From contig JANXNT010000847.1 in NCBI GenBank assembly GCA_025353985.1, positions 1 to 7,979 on the forward strand: 7,979 bases of DNA, given 5' to 3'. Shown piece after piece: positions 1 to 6,857 of this stretch (position 1 is its first letter; every line of letters starts with the position of its first letter). The notes beneath the pieces were generated by a model. That model was not told where the DNA came from, did no database searches, and saw only the letters and a list, made by a program, of their open reading frames with translations. A program made the translations under genes and the position numbers. Source of the stretch: Limnoglobus sp. (GTDB lineage Bacteria > Planctomycetota > Planctomycetia > Gemmatales > Gemmataceae).

Positions 1-1
1 C

Positions 2-1879
2 TTGCAGCGGCACCGTGTCGACTTCGCTTAGCCACATCATGAGCAGCGACAGCGAGCCTTTATAATCTTGCTGGTCGAGCAGCGCTTCGATCACTTGCGC
101 GAACGCGGCCGGCGTGTTAAACCCGTCGCGGTGTTTGCGCCAGAACCCGACATCGTGCTCCGCCGTCGGGGCTTGCTTCCAAAGTGCGAGCGCCTTCGCC
201 ACGTGAATGGCGGCATCGGTTCGCTCGCCACCGAGCACCCGAGGCATATCGGTGACAGTCGGCGTGGCGAACGCATCCCACCAATCGGCGAGGCGACGCA
301 TCGCCATCGCGAGCGGCGAATCGTGCGTGCGTTCGCCGGCATCGATTCCGGACGCCAGCGCGAGTGCATAACGATCGAACTGACGGCCCACAGTCAGTAT
401 CAGTTCTTCCGAACGCGGATCGCGAACGGTATCTTCCCGGCCCGCGAATATCGGGAACAAACCCTGATAACCGAGGATATTCCACGGGTCGATCAGCGCG
501 CCGCAGTCGATGCCGCGGCGCAGCATATCTTCCGCTTCCGCGAGCAACCGAGCGGCATCGGCGGTGCGCCCCGCCTTCGCGGCAAACTCCGCTTCGGTCT
601 GGTTCAGGCGGATCGCACAACCGAAGCGAACCGACGGTGCGGGGATCTTGGCCGCTCGTTCTCTCGCCGCTTTCGCGTAGCCCATGGCGGCAAAGAAAAT
701 CGCCAGCCGCCGTTCCTGCAAGTGCGTCGCCCGATCCATCGCGATCGACTGGTTCAAGAATTGCCGCACGCCCGCGAATGGCTGTTTCCGCTTCGCCGAT
801 TCACTTCGCAACCGTTCGCCGTGCGGGCCGGGCAGGCTTTCGAGTAGCTTGCGGTAAAAGTCATCGCGATAGTGGGCAATGCGTTGAACGAGCGTCGTCA
901 GCGTCACAGAGGAATCGTAGACCGTTGGCCCCGATCCGCAGACACCCGCGCCCATCAGGATTGTTCCCGCCAGCACGGCCGCCGACTCGAACAATCGCTC
1001 GGCATATGGCGACGCCGTCGTTTGGCCGATCGCCCGCCCGCCATCGATCCAGAGCATCAGCGCATCGAGTGTCGTTTGCCGAAGTACGAATCGGCGATAG
1101 TTGCCACGATTGTCGATCCGGTGCGGATCCCATTCGCCGAAAAGCAGGTTTGGCCGCTTGGAAACGGGGTGAAAGTGATCGACCGCACGGGGATCGATCC
1201 CGAGTTCGTCGAGCCGCGCCGGGTCGAAACCAGCTTCGTCGTGGAAGTTCGCATCGGTGGTGACGAGCAAATCAAGCGCAACGCGGATCAAGTCCGAGTA
1301 ACGCCCCGGTGCGACGCCGACCCCGGCAAAATACATTGGGATCGGGCAGACCTTTTCGTGCGGGTAAAACTCCGTCTGGGCGCGAGTTTCCAGCAGCGCG
1401 ATCGGGCGATACCCGACGTAATCGTTCAGCGTCGAAATGGATGCTTGCGCCAATTTCTCTGGGGTATCCGAAGGGCTTTTGGCACGTTCCCGCAACACCG
1501 CTTCGATACTTCGCGTCAGGAAAAACGCGACGTACAACATCGAATCGGGCTGGTGGGCGAGCAAATCCACGTGGTGGGCACGGTAGGCGATCGGTACGAA
1601 TTCGCAAGATGCAATCAGAACGGCACGCGCCTGCGAGACATCGCGGAACGCACCCGCACCGATGCGTTCGAGTTCGTCCAACGAGGCTTTCAGCCAACCG
1701 GCGACGGTTTGCCACGGGTTCGGGTCCGAGCATTCGCCTAGATAGCCAAACACGTCGGCGACGAGGCGACGAAACTTCGGATCGGGTCGGCCGTCTGAAA
1801 AATTCAGATAGCCTAGAAGTTTGCTCACTTCGAAGCGTCGGGTCAATTCGGGGAAAATGCCGTCCATCCGTGCCGCCAT
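2..1879 (-). CDS. Large helical conserved-hypothetical protein with a TPR-like stretch, C-terminus beyond the window
   Basis: This minus-strand frame is open from an ATG at 1879 to the left edge, at least 626 residues without a stop, so it is partial at its 3' end. An in-frame stop at 1907-1909 bounds the start; the Met at 1867 is an alternative. I do not recognise the family. The N-terminus has no signal peptide and begins MAARMDGIFPELTRRFEVSK. Visible landmarks are a GEWDPHR motif (residues 248-254), an Ala/Gly-rich hydrophobic segment at about 296-315, a TPR-like helix pair at about 425-455 (L-N-Q-T-E-A-E-F-A-A-K-A-G-R then A-A-R-L-L-A-E-A-E), and D-P-W-N-I-L-G-Y-Q-G (464-473). The last visible residues also look helical. 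The coherent protein-like composition over 626 codons and the plausible divergent start support a real gene. Function is unknown; a scaffold or repeat protein is a guess. It is divergent from purN. Confidence 0.85.
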   Translation of the reverse strand, partial: MAARMDGIFPELTRRFEVSKLLGYLNFSDGRPDPKFRRLVADVFGYLGECSDPNPWQTVAGWLKASLDELERIGAGAFRDVSQARAVLIASCEFVPIAYRAHHVDLLAHQPDSMLYVAFFLTRSIEAVLRERAKSPSDTPEKLAQASISTLNDYVGYRPIALLETRAQTEFYPHEKVCPIPMYFAGVGVAPGRYSDLIRVALDLLVTTDANFHDEAGFDPARLDELGIDPRAVDHFHPVSKRPNLLFGEWDPHRIDNRGNYRRFVLRQTTLDALMLWIDGGRAIGQTTASPYAERLFESAAVLAGTILMGAGVCGSGPTVYDSSVTLTTLVQRIAHYRDDFYRKLLESLPGPHGERLRSESAKRKQPFAGVRQFLNQSIAMDRATHLQERRLAIFFAAMGYAKAARERAAKIPAPSVRFGCAIRLNQTEAEFAAKAGRTADAARLLAEAEDMLRRGIDCGALIDPWNILGYQGLFPIFAGREDTVRDPRSEELILTVGRQFDRYALALASGIDAGERTHDSPLAMAMRRLADWWDAFATPTVTDMPRVLGGERTDAAIHVAKALALWKQAPTAEHDVGFWRKHRDGFNTPAAFAQVIEALLDQQDYKGSLSLLMMWLSEVDTVPLQ

Positions 1880-1918
1880 AAGATTCAGGGTGCAGTTCGC
1901 TCCCTTTCAGGATAAACC

Positions 1919-1949
1919 ATTCTAGGACAGTCGGAAAGAACAACTGCAA
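1919..1949 (-). promoter_or_regulatory. Candidate promoter for the large minus-strand gene
   Basis: Read on the minus strand, TTGCAG (1944-1949) and TAGAAT (1919-1924) are separated by 19 bases and would start transcription near 1912, about 33 bases before the ATG at 1879. The -10 matches the sigma70 consensus at five of six positions; the spacer is long. A purine-rich AAAGGGAG lies about 20 bases before the ATG, too far to be an ordinary Shine-Dalgarno site. This is a consensus match by eye only. Confidence 0.3.
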
Positions 1950-2007
1950 TCTCTCGCGTCAGCAGAAAACCGATACCGGCAGCGGATGCGGCTTCTTGGG
2001 GTTCAAT

Positions 2008-2601
2008 ATGCGCTTGGTTGTCTGTATTTCCGGTGGCGGGACGACACTCCAAAACCTGATCGATCGCATTGCCGACGGCCGGTTGCACGCGAAAATCGTC
2101 GGCGTAATTTCAAGCAACCCCACTGCATTCGGCATTTCCCGCGCACAACGCGTCGGTATCCCCGTGCAAATCATCGAGCGTAAAGGTGGCAATCATTCGG
2201 AGCGCCTCTTCGCGGCCATCCGCGAATATCACCCCGATTTCGTCTGTCTGGCCGGGTGGCTCAACCTCATTCGCATACCGGCAGATTATGCCCAAAGGGT
2301 ATTGAACGTGCATCCGTCGCTGTTACCCGCTTTCGGCGGCAAAGGCATGTACGGCCATCACGTTCACGAAGCGGTGTTGGCATACGGCGCAAAAGTCAGC
2401 GGTTGCACGGTCCACTTCGCCGACGACACCTACGACACCGGGCCAATCGTCGTGCAGCGAGCCGTGCCCGTGCAAGACAACGACACCCCCGAAACGCTTG
2501 CAAAACGAGTATTCGCCGCCGAGTGCGAAGCCTACCCCGAAGCCCTCCAGAAACTCGCTGAAAAGAACTGGCAAATCGACGGAAGGCAATGGCGAAGTTA
2601 A
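2008..2601 (+). CDS. purN: Phosphoribosylglycinamide formyltransferase (GART), PurN
   Basis: PurN transfers a formyl group from 10-formyltetrahydrofolate to glycinamide ribonucleotide, the third step of de novo purine synthesis in the cytoplasm. The 197-residue product has the family layout and usual size: an N-terminal Rossmann-type strand and phosphate-binding loop (I-S-G-G-G-T-T-L, residues 7-14), the active-site L-N-V-H-P-S-L-L-P (99-107) with Asn100 and His102 matching the catalytic Asn and His of E. coli PurN, and Y-D-T-G-P-I-V with Asp143 as the matching catalytic Asp. The segment after the active-site motif reads F-G-G-K-G-M-Y-G-H-H-V-H, differing from the enterobacterial Y-P-G-L-H-T-H but still giving the Gly/His loop. 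I chose ATG 2008 because MRLVVCISGG is the normal family N-terminus; an in-frame TTG at 1996 would add four residues. TTGGGG 5' of the ATG is only a weak ribosome site. The gene stands alone, divergent from the large minus-strand gene. Confidence 0.95.
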   Translation: MRLVVCISGGGTTLQNLIDRIADGRLHAKIVGVISSNPTAFGISRAQRVGIPVQIIERKGGNHSERLFAAIREYHPDFVCLAGWLNLIRIPADYAQRVLNVHPSLLPAFGGKGMYGHHVHEAVLAYGAKVSGCTVHFADDTYDTGPIVVQRAVPVQDNDTPETLAKRVFAAECEAYPEALQKLAEKNWQIDGRQWRS

Positions 2602-2665
2602 GATCGCGCCATCCGCGTTTAGCCGCGCCGCGAAGGCGATGCGCAATTCTGGACTATCGTCGATT

Positions 2666-2692
2666 TTGCCGCGTCAAAACGTATCATAGAAT
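2666..2692 (+). promoter_or_regulatory. Candidate promoter for the small protein and oxidoreductase-like unit
   Basis: TTGCCG (2666-2671) and TAGAAT (2687-2692) lie 15 bases apart in the AT-richer part of the 121-base gap after purN. Transcription would begin near 2699, about 24 bases before the ATG at 2723. The -10 box differs from consensus at one base; the spacing is short for sigma70. The gap suggests this unit does not simply rely on purN transcription. Proposed by eye only. Confidence 0.3.
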
Positions 2693-2722
2693 TACCGTTT
2701 CACCTGCACCGGGAGTCTTGCC

Positions 2723-2929
2723 ATGACTGTGGATAACTCGGCCGAGGTTCGCCAACAGCGCGTCCGCGAATTCATGCAAATGTTACCCCTAACGATTGAA
2801 CTCGCGGGTTTACCACTCTGCGAGGCGGGGCGAATGTTTACGCAAGATCAACTCGATTTGCGTGGCACGCACATTCGAAATGCCTACAAACTGGCACGAC
2901 AAATCGTCAAGGATGTCTCCGAAGGCTGA
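2723..2929 (+). CDS. Small helical hypothetical protein, 68 residues
   Basis: The ATG at 2723 follows GGGAG (2711-2715) with a 7-base spacer, the clearest Shine-Dalgarno site in this half of the window, which supports a translated gene. The product is soluble, mixed in charge and predicted mostly helical, with no signal peptide or membrane segment. It has an N-terminal helix rich in Arg and Gln (E-V-R-Q-Q-R-V-R-E-F), a Leu/Pro/Cys turn (L-P-L-C-E-A-G-R-M-F) and a C-terminal helix R-N-A-Y-K-L-A-R-Q-I-V-K-D. I do not recognise a characterised family; my impression that similar short proteins occur in Gemmataceae is unverified. It ends 13 bases before the Tat-exported oxidoreductase-like gene, so the two are probably co-transcribed. 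No function is assigned. Confidence 0.75.
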   Translation: MTVDNSAEVRQQRVREFMQMLPLTIELAGLPLCEAGRMFTQDQLDLRGTHIRNAYKLARQIVKDVSEG

Positions 2930-2942
2930 TTTTGAGGTTCAC

Positions 2943-4181
2943 ATGAATCGTCGCGAGGCACTCGGAACGACTGTGGGAATGATCGGCGCGGCGGCGTGGC
3001 CGGCACGTGCCGCAGACGCGAAGCCGAAGCGTCTTGCGGCCGTGAATAGCGTGTACCACAAACTCTCGCACGCTTACCACATCGTTGGCCGCTTCGTTTA
3101 CGGATATACGGTGAATGGCAAACACCACCAACCGCCGTTTCAGGTCGTCCGCCAATTCAATCATCAGTACCACGCCGAAGGCAAGATGCAGGATCTGGCC
3201 CGCCCGTTGGCCAAAAAGAAGGGCGTTGCCGTTGCGGAGACAATCGCTGAAGCGCTCGGCGGCGCGAACGGTCTCGACGTCGACGGTGTCTTGATGGTTG
3301 TGGAACACGGCGATTATCCGCGTAACGAACGGAAACAGATTCTTTACCCACGTGCCGAGTTCTTTCAGCAAATCGTCGACGTGTTCAAGAAGTCGAAGAA
3401 GTGCGTTCCCGTTTTCGTCGACAAGCACCTCTCCTACGATCACGTTAAAGCACGCAAGATGTACGACACGGCCAAGACGATGGGCTTCGGCTTGATGGCC
3501 GGTTCGTCGCTGCCCGTCACCTGGCGTCGCCCCGAGTGGGAACTGCCGTTCGGCGCGACCGTCGAGGAAGCGGTCGTCTGCTTTTACGCCGACCTAGACA
3601 TCTACGATTTTCACGCGATGGAAGCGATGCAATGCCTGATGGAACGCCGAAAAGGCGGCGAAACGGGCGTAAAACGGATCACGACATTGACCGGCGATGC
3701 CGTCTGGAAAGCGTGGGATCGCGGCGCGTGGAACAAGGATCTCGCTGAGGCGGCATTACGGAGAAGTGCCAGCCGCGATTACGGAACGCCGCGGAATCAC
3801 GTCGAGAATCCGACTGCGATTTTGGTCGAATACGTTGACGGAACTCGTGGCACGTTGCTGCATTTACCGGGATACGTTGCGGACATTACCGCTGCCGTGA
3901 AACTGAAGGGCGATCCGCAACCGCATTCGACGTTGTTCGTGCTACCAGCCCCGCCCGGCGCACGATTCTTCGATGCCCTGACGTTCCAGATCGAAGAATT
4001 CTTCGCAACCGGGAAAGCGCCGTATCCAGTCGAACGCACATTGCTCACGACGACATTGCACGACTTTGCAATGCGTTCGGTCGCAGCGGGCGGTACGGCC
4101 ATCGCGGACCCCGCCATGATCGTGAAGTACCAAATCCCAGACAAATCGTGGTATTTTCGCGGGCCCTACTCGGACGAATGA
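2943..4181 (+). CDS. Tat-exported Gfo/Idh/MocA-like putative oxidoreductase
   Basis: The 412-residue product begins M-N-R-R-E-A-L-G-T, then a short hydrophobic stretch and P-A-R-A (20-23) before A-D, a twin-arginine-type leader with likely cleavage after Ala23, so export to the periplasm is expected. The mature protein reads like a divergent Gfo/Idh/MocA protein: an N-terminal alpha/beta half with E-H-G-D-Y-P (121-126), then V-P-V-F-V-D-K-H-L-S-Y where Asp160-Lys161-His162 sits where the E-K-P motif with its catalytic Lys falls in that superfamily, then M-A-G-S-S-L-P (185-191), H-A-M-E-A-M (224-229) and E-R-R-K-G-G-E-T-G-V from 234. The substrate is unknown, and a typical Gly-rich nucleotide loop is not obvious. 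ATG 2943 is chosen because GAGGT (2934-2938) precedes it and the leader starts here; the open frame upstream overlaps the small gene. It is second in a two-gene unit and converges on acpS, 3 bases between stops. Confidence 0.85.
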   Translation: MNRREALGTTVGMIGAAAWPARAADAKPKRLAAVNSVYHKLSHAYHIVGRFVYGYTVNGKHHQPPFQVVRQFNHQYHAEGKMQDLARPLAKKKGVAVAETIAEALGGANGLDVDGVLMVVEHGDYPRNERKQILYPRAEFFQQIVDVFKKSKKCVPVFVDKHLSYDHVKARKMYDTAKTMGFGLMAGSSLPVTWRRPEWELPFGATVEEAVVCFYADLDIYDFHAMEAMQCLMERRKGGETGVKRITTLTGDAVWKAWDRGAWNKDLAEAALRRSASRDYGTPRNHVENPTAILVEYVDGTRGTLLHLPGYVADITAAVKLKGDPQPHSTLFVLPAPPGARFFDALTFQIEEFFATGKAPYPVERTLLTTTLHDFAMRSVAAGGTAIADPAMIVKYQIPDKSWYFRGPYSDE

Positions 4182-4184
4182 CAA

Positions 4185-4565
4185 TCACCGAACGGCAATC
4201 GCCGTCGCCGTGACGAAGAGCCGCGAGTACGAGAACGAAATCCGAATGTCGGTGACGCCACGGGTTTCATAGTGATCTTTCGTCGGCCCACTAATCACGG
4301 CGTACGGCTCGATCGACGATTCACAAACGACTTCGACATCTCGCCAGTCCACACCGCGACGCCACTTCGTACCGAGCGCCCGAAACACCGCTTCTTTCGT
4401 TGCCCAGATCGCTGCGTAGTATTCGGTGCTGTGCGTACGCTCCGCACAGTACGCCATTTCGCGTTCCGTGAACACGGTACAAAGGAACTTCTCGGCATGT
4501 TTGTCGATGAGTTTCCGCACGCGCGGGCAGTCCAAAATATGCGTCCCGAGGCCAACGATTTCCAT
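4185..4565 (-). CDS. acpS: Holo-[acyl-carrier-protein] synthase, AcpS, with variant metal site
   Basis: AcpS moves 4'-phosphopantetheine from CoA to the Ser of apo-acyl carrier protein, making it active for fatty acid synthesis. The product is 126 residues, the normal size. Family features are the N-terminal I-V-G-L-G-T (3-8), F-T-E-R-E-M-A-Y-C (32-40), A-T-K-E-A-V-F-R-A-L-G-T (55-66) with Glu58 as metal ligand, W-R-D-V-E-V (74-79), and the C-terminal I-S-F-S-Y-S with the A-T-A-I-A strand. Two positions depart from the textbook sequence: the Asp that usually follows G-T and binds Mg is His9, and the usual S-H-S is S-Y-S (Tyr113). The fold is clear; full activity is less certain. The start is supported by GAGGT at 4573-4577 with a 7-base spacer. 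It is divergent from the helicase gene over 70 bases. Confidence 0.9.
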   Translation of the reverse strand: MEIVGLGTHILDCPRVRKLIDKHAEKFLCTVFTEREMAYCAERTHSTEYYAAIWATKEAVFRALGTKWRRGVDWRDVEVVCESSIEPYAVISGPTKDHYETRGVTDIRISFSYSRLFVTATAIAVR

Positions 4566-4583
4566 ATCCGCTACCTCGTTCGG

Positions 4584-4589
4584 TACAAT
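4584..4589 (+). promoter_or_regulatory. Possible -10 element for the helicase gene
   Basis: TACAAT lies 46 bases before the helicase ATG in the 70-base region shared with the divergent acpS gene and differs from the sigma70 -10 consensus at one base. The only -35-like sequence, TTTCCA at 4559-4564, is 19 bases away and overlaps the acpS start codon. If real, transcripts of both genes would begin in a very small space. Confidence 0.22.
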
Positions 4590-4635
4590 GTTCGTTTGCG
4601 TCGATTCGGTTCGCGCGTTGCCGCGGGAGTTACGA

Positions 4636-6840
4636 ATGTCTGTTGACCTGTTGTCCGACCTGACGCCGATTCAGCGCGAAGCGGTCGAATGTACGCAAGG
4701 CCCGCTCCTCGTGCTGGCCGGTGCGGGCAGCGGCAAAACGCGCGTCATTACGCGGCGGATTGCGTTCCTGCTGCAACAGGGCATTCGCGCTAGTAACATC
4801 TTAGCAATCACGTTCACAAACAAAGCCTCTGGCGAAATGCGGCACCGCGTCGAGACGATTTCGCCGGGCAATCGCGTCTTCGTTAGCACCTTCCACAGCT
4901 TGGGCGCGAGGCTGCTTCGCCAGTATGCCGATCGGCTCGGCATCGACAAAAACTTTACGATCTACGACACCGACGACCGCAATAAACTCGTCAAGCAGGC
5001 GCTCGAAGCGCTCAACATGGACGATGTCAAATTTACGCCGGAACGCATCGGCGGGGCGATCAGTAAAGCGAAAAATCAGCTTCAGACGCCGAAAGATTTC
5101 GAGCGCACCGCGAACGACTTCCTCAGCCAGACCGTGGCGAAAGTGTATTATGGTTACGAGAAGCGATTGCGGGCCGCGAACGCGATGGACTTCGACGATT
5201 TACTGTACCTGCCCGCGCTCGCACTTCGGCACAACGAGGAACTGCGGGCCGAACTCGATGCCCGATTTCGCTATGTCCTCATCGACGAATATCAGGACAC
5301 GAACTCCGCACAGTACGAGATCGCACGCCGACTTTCGATCAATTACCCGAACCTTTGCGTCGTCGGCGACCCGGACCAAAACGTCTACCGATGGCGCGGC
5401 TCGGACATCACGAACATCCTCAACTTCGAACGAGACTTCCCCGGTGCACGGGTGATTACGCTCGAGCAGAATTTCCGCAGCACGCAAGCCGTGATTGCCG
5501 CCGCGAACTCACTGATCGCGCACAACAAGCTCCGCAAAAAGAAGTCGCTGATTACCGAGAACCCCGGTGGCGAACCGGTGCGAATTCTCTCGTTCGAGAA
5601 CGGACTCGATGAAGCGGAAGGCGTGGTCATCCGCATCAAGAAAACGATCGAGGAAAAGAAACATCGCTACCGCGACCACGCGATTTTCGTCCGGATTAAC
5701 GCGCTGACGCGCTCGCTCGAATCGGCGTTCATCAAGCACGGCGTGCCGTTCCAGATCGTGAAAGGCCTCGCGTTCTTCGAGCGAAAAGAGAACCGCGATG
5801 TGCTTGCGTATCTACGTCTGATCGTCAACCCGGCGGACACGGTTTCGTTTTATCGTGTGGTCAACGAGCCGACTCGCGGCATCGGCAAAACCAGCCTCGA
5901 CCGCCTCACGGCCTACGCGGAGAGCCACGAAATCGGCCCAATGTCGGCGGCGGGTCAAGTTGCGAAAATCACGGATATTAAAGGCAAAGCCGCGACGGGA
6001 CTCAAAGACTTCGCGCGCATCATTACCGACCTGCGTGCCTCGCTCGAACTGCCGCCGCACGAAGTCATTCGGCTCGTACTCGACAAGTCTGGCTACCGCA
6101 CGATGCTCAAAGATTCGACCGATGATGACGATGCGGATCGCTTGGCGAACATCGAGGAACTCATCACGGCGGCGAAGCAGTTTCACGATGAAGACAACAA
6201 CCGCACCATCGGCGATTTCCTCGAACAAATCGCGCTCGCCTCGGATGTCGATAACTGGGATGAATCAGCGGATCGCGTCTCGGTGATGACGCTCCATGCG
6301 GCGAAGGGGCTGGAGTTTCCGGTGGTGTATATGATGGCGACCGAACAGGGTTTGTTGCCGCACGAACGGAGCCTCGGCAAAGAAGAAGACATGGAAGAAG
6401 AGCGACGTCTCTGCTTCGTGGGCATCACACGCGCGATGAAGGAACTGTACCTGTGCCACAGCCGCGTGCGTGAGTTTCGCGGGCAGTTCCTATACGCGGT
6501 GCCGAGCATGTTCCTCGACGAACTGCCGCGCGACGTCGAGCGCGTCGATGGCATGGGTAACCGCAACACCGCACGCACCGCGATGGAAGACTGGCGAACC
6601 CGCACTGCCGCCGCCACGCTCGACCGCCCAAAAAGCCCGCCCATCGCGATGGGTAGCGTCTCCACCGATGGCGAATACGTGAACGGGCAAGTCGTGCAGC
6701 ACGACGAATATGGCATCGGCCAGATCACCGACGTGAGCGGTTACGGCGCGCTCAAACGCGTGAAAGTGCGTTTCCCCGCCGCCGGCGAAAAGACGTTCGT
6801 CGCCAATAAAGTGAAGATGAAGATCGTAAAACGAAACTAA
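4636..6840 (+). CDS. pcrA: UvrD/PcrA-type superfamily 1A 3'-5' DNA helicase
   Basis: The 734-residue protein has the complete SF1A helicase set and the usual UvrD/PcrA length. In order: Q motif L-T-P-I-Q-R-E-A-V (9-17), Walker A A-G-A-G-S-G-K-T (28-35), motif Ia around T-F-T-N-K-A (59-64), T-F-H-S (85-88), Walker B D-E-Y-Q-D (217-221), motif III G-D-P-D-Q then Y-R-W-R-G (244-255), motif IV L-E-Q-N-F-R-S (276-282), a helix-hairpin-helix-like R-G-I-G-K-T-S (414-420) in the 2B region, motif V V-M-T-L-H-A-A-K-G-L-E-F (550-561) and motif VI with V-G-I-T-R-A (595-600). Residues about 682-733 (Y-V-N-G-Q-V-V to the end) match the Tudor-like C-terminal domain that in PcrA/UvrD contacts RNA polymerase. 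The expected role is DNA unwinding in excision and mismatch repair and clearing of recombinase or stalled polymerase. ATG 4636 has GGGAG 8 bases upstream; the longer open frame back to 4426 runs antisense to acpS and is not used. Confidence 0.95.
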   Translation: MSVDLLSDLTPIQREAVECTQGPLLVLAGAGSGKTRVITRRIAFLLQQGIRASNILAITFTNKASGEMRHRVETISPGNRVFVSTFHSLGARLLRQYADRLGIDKNFTIYDTDDRNKLVKQALEALNMDDVKFTPERIGGAISKAKNQLQTPKDFERTANDFLSQTVAKVYYGYEKRLRAANAMDFDDLLYLPALALRHNEELRAELDARFRYVLIDEYQDTNSAQYEIARRLSINYPNLCVVGDPDQNVYRWRGSDITNILNFERDFPGARVITLEQNFRSTQAVIAAANSLIAHNKLRKKKSLITENPGGEPVRILSFENGLDEAEGVVIRIKKTIEEKKHRYRDHAIFVRINALTRSLESAFIKHGVPFQIVKGLAFFERKENRDVLAYLRLIVNPADTVSFYRVVNEPTRGIGKTSLDRLTAYAESHEIGPMSAAGQVAKITDIKGKAATGLKDFARIITDLRASLELPPHEVIRLVLDKSGYRTMLKDSTDDDDADRLANIEELITAAKQFHDEDNNRTIGDFLEQIALASDVDNWDESADRVSVMTLHAAKGLEFPVVYMMATEQGLLPHERSLGKEEDMEEERRLCFVGITRAMKELYLCHSRVREFRGQFLYAVPSMFLDELPRDVERVDGMGNRNTARTAMEDWRTRTAAATLDRPKSPPIAMGSVSTDGEYVNGQVVQHDEYGIGQITDVSGYGALKRVKVRFPAAGEKTFVANKVKMKIVKRN

Positions 6841-6857
6841 CACCAAGGTTCCCGAAC

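Noticed and set aside
68..1881. Long plus-strand open frames (68-847, 364-1263, 872-1741, 1309-1881)
   Set aside because: They are antisense to the minus-strand gene, Arg-, Pro- and Ser-rich, and show no family features. They are shadows from codon bias in a GC-rich gene.
1272..1949. Minus-strand frame of 225 residues
   Set aside because: It overlaps the large minus-strand gene in another frame and is Arg-rich low-complexity sequence without a family match.
2602..2650. Possible terminator hairpin after purN (GCGC-CAT pairing with ATG-CGC)
   Set aside because: The stem needs a bulge, the loop is long and no T-run follows, so it is not a convincing intrinsic terminator.
2796..2942. N-terminal extension of the oxidoreductase-like gene to 2796
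   Set aside because: It would overlap most of the small gene in a different frame and would bury the Tat-type leader in the interior of the protein.
4426..4635. N-terminal extension of the helicase to 4426
   Set aside because: It runs antisense to acpS, adds 70 residues unlike any UvrD/PcrA N-terminus, and a well-placed GGGAG precedes the ATG at 4636.
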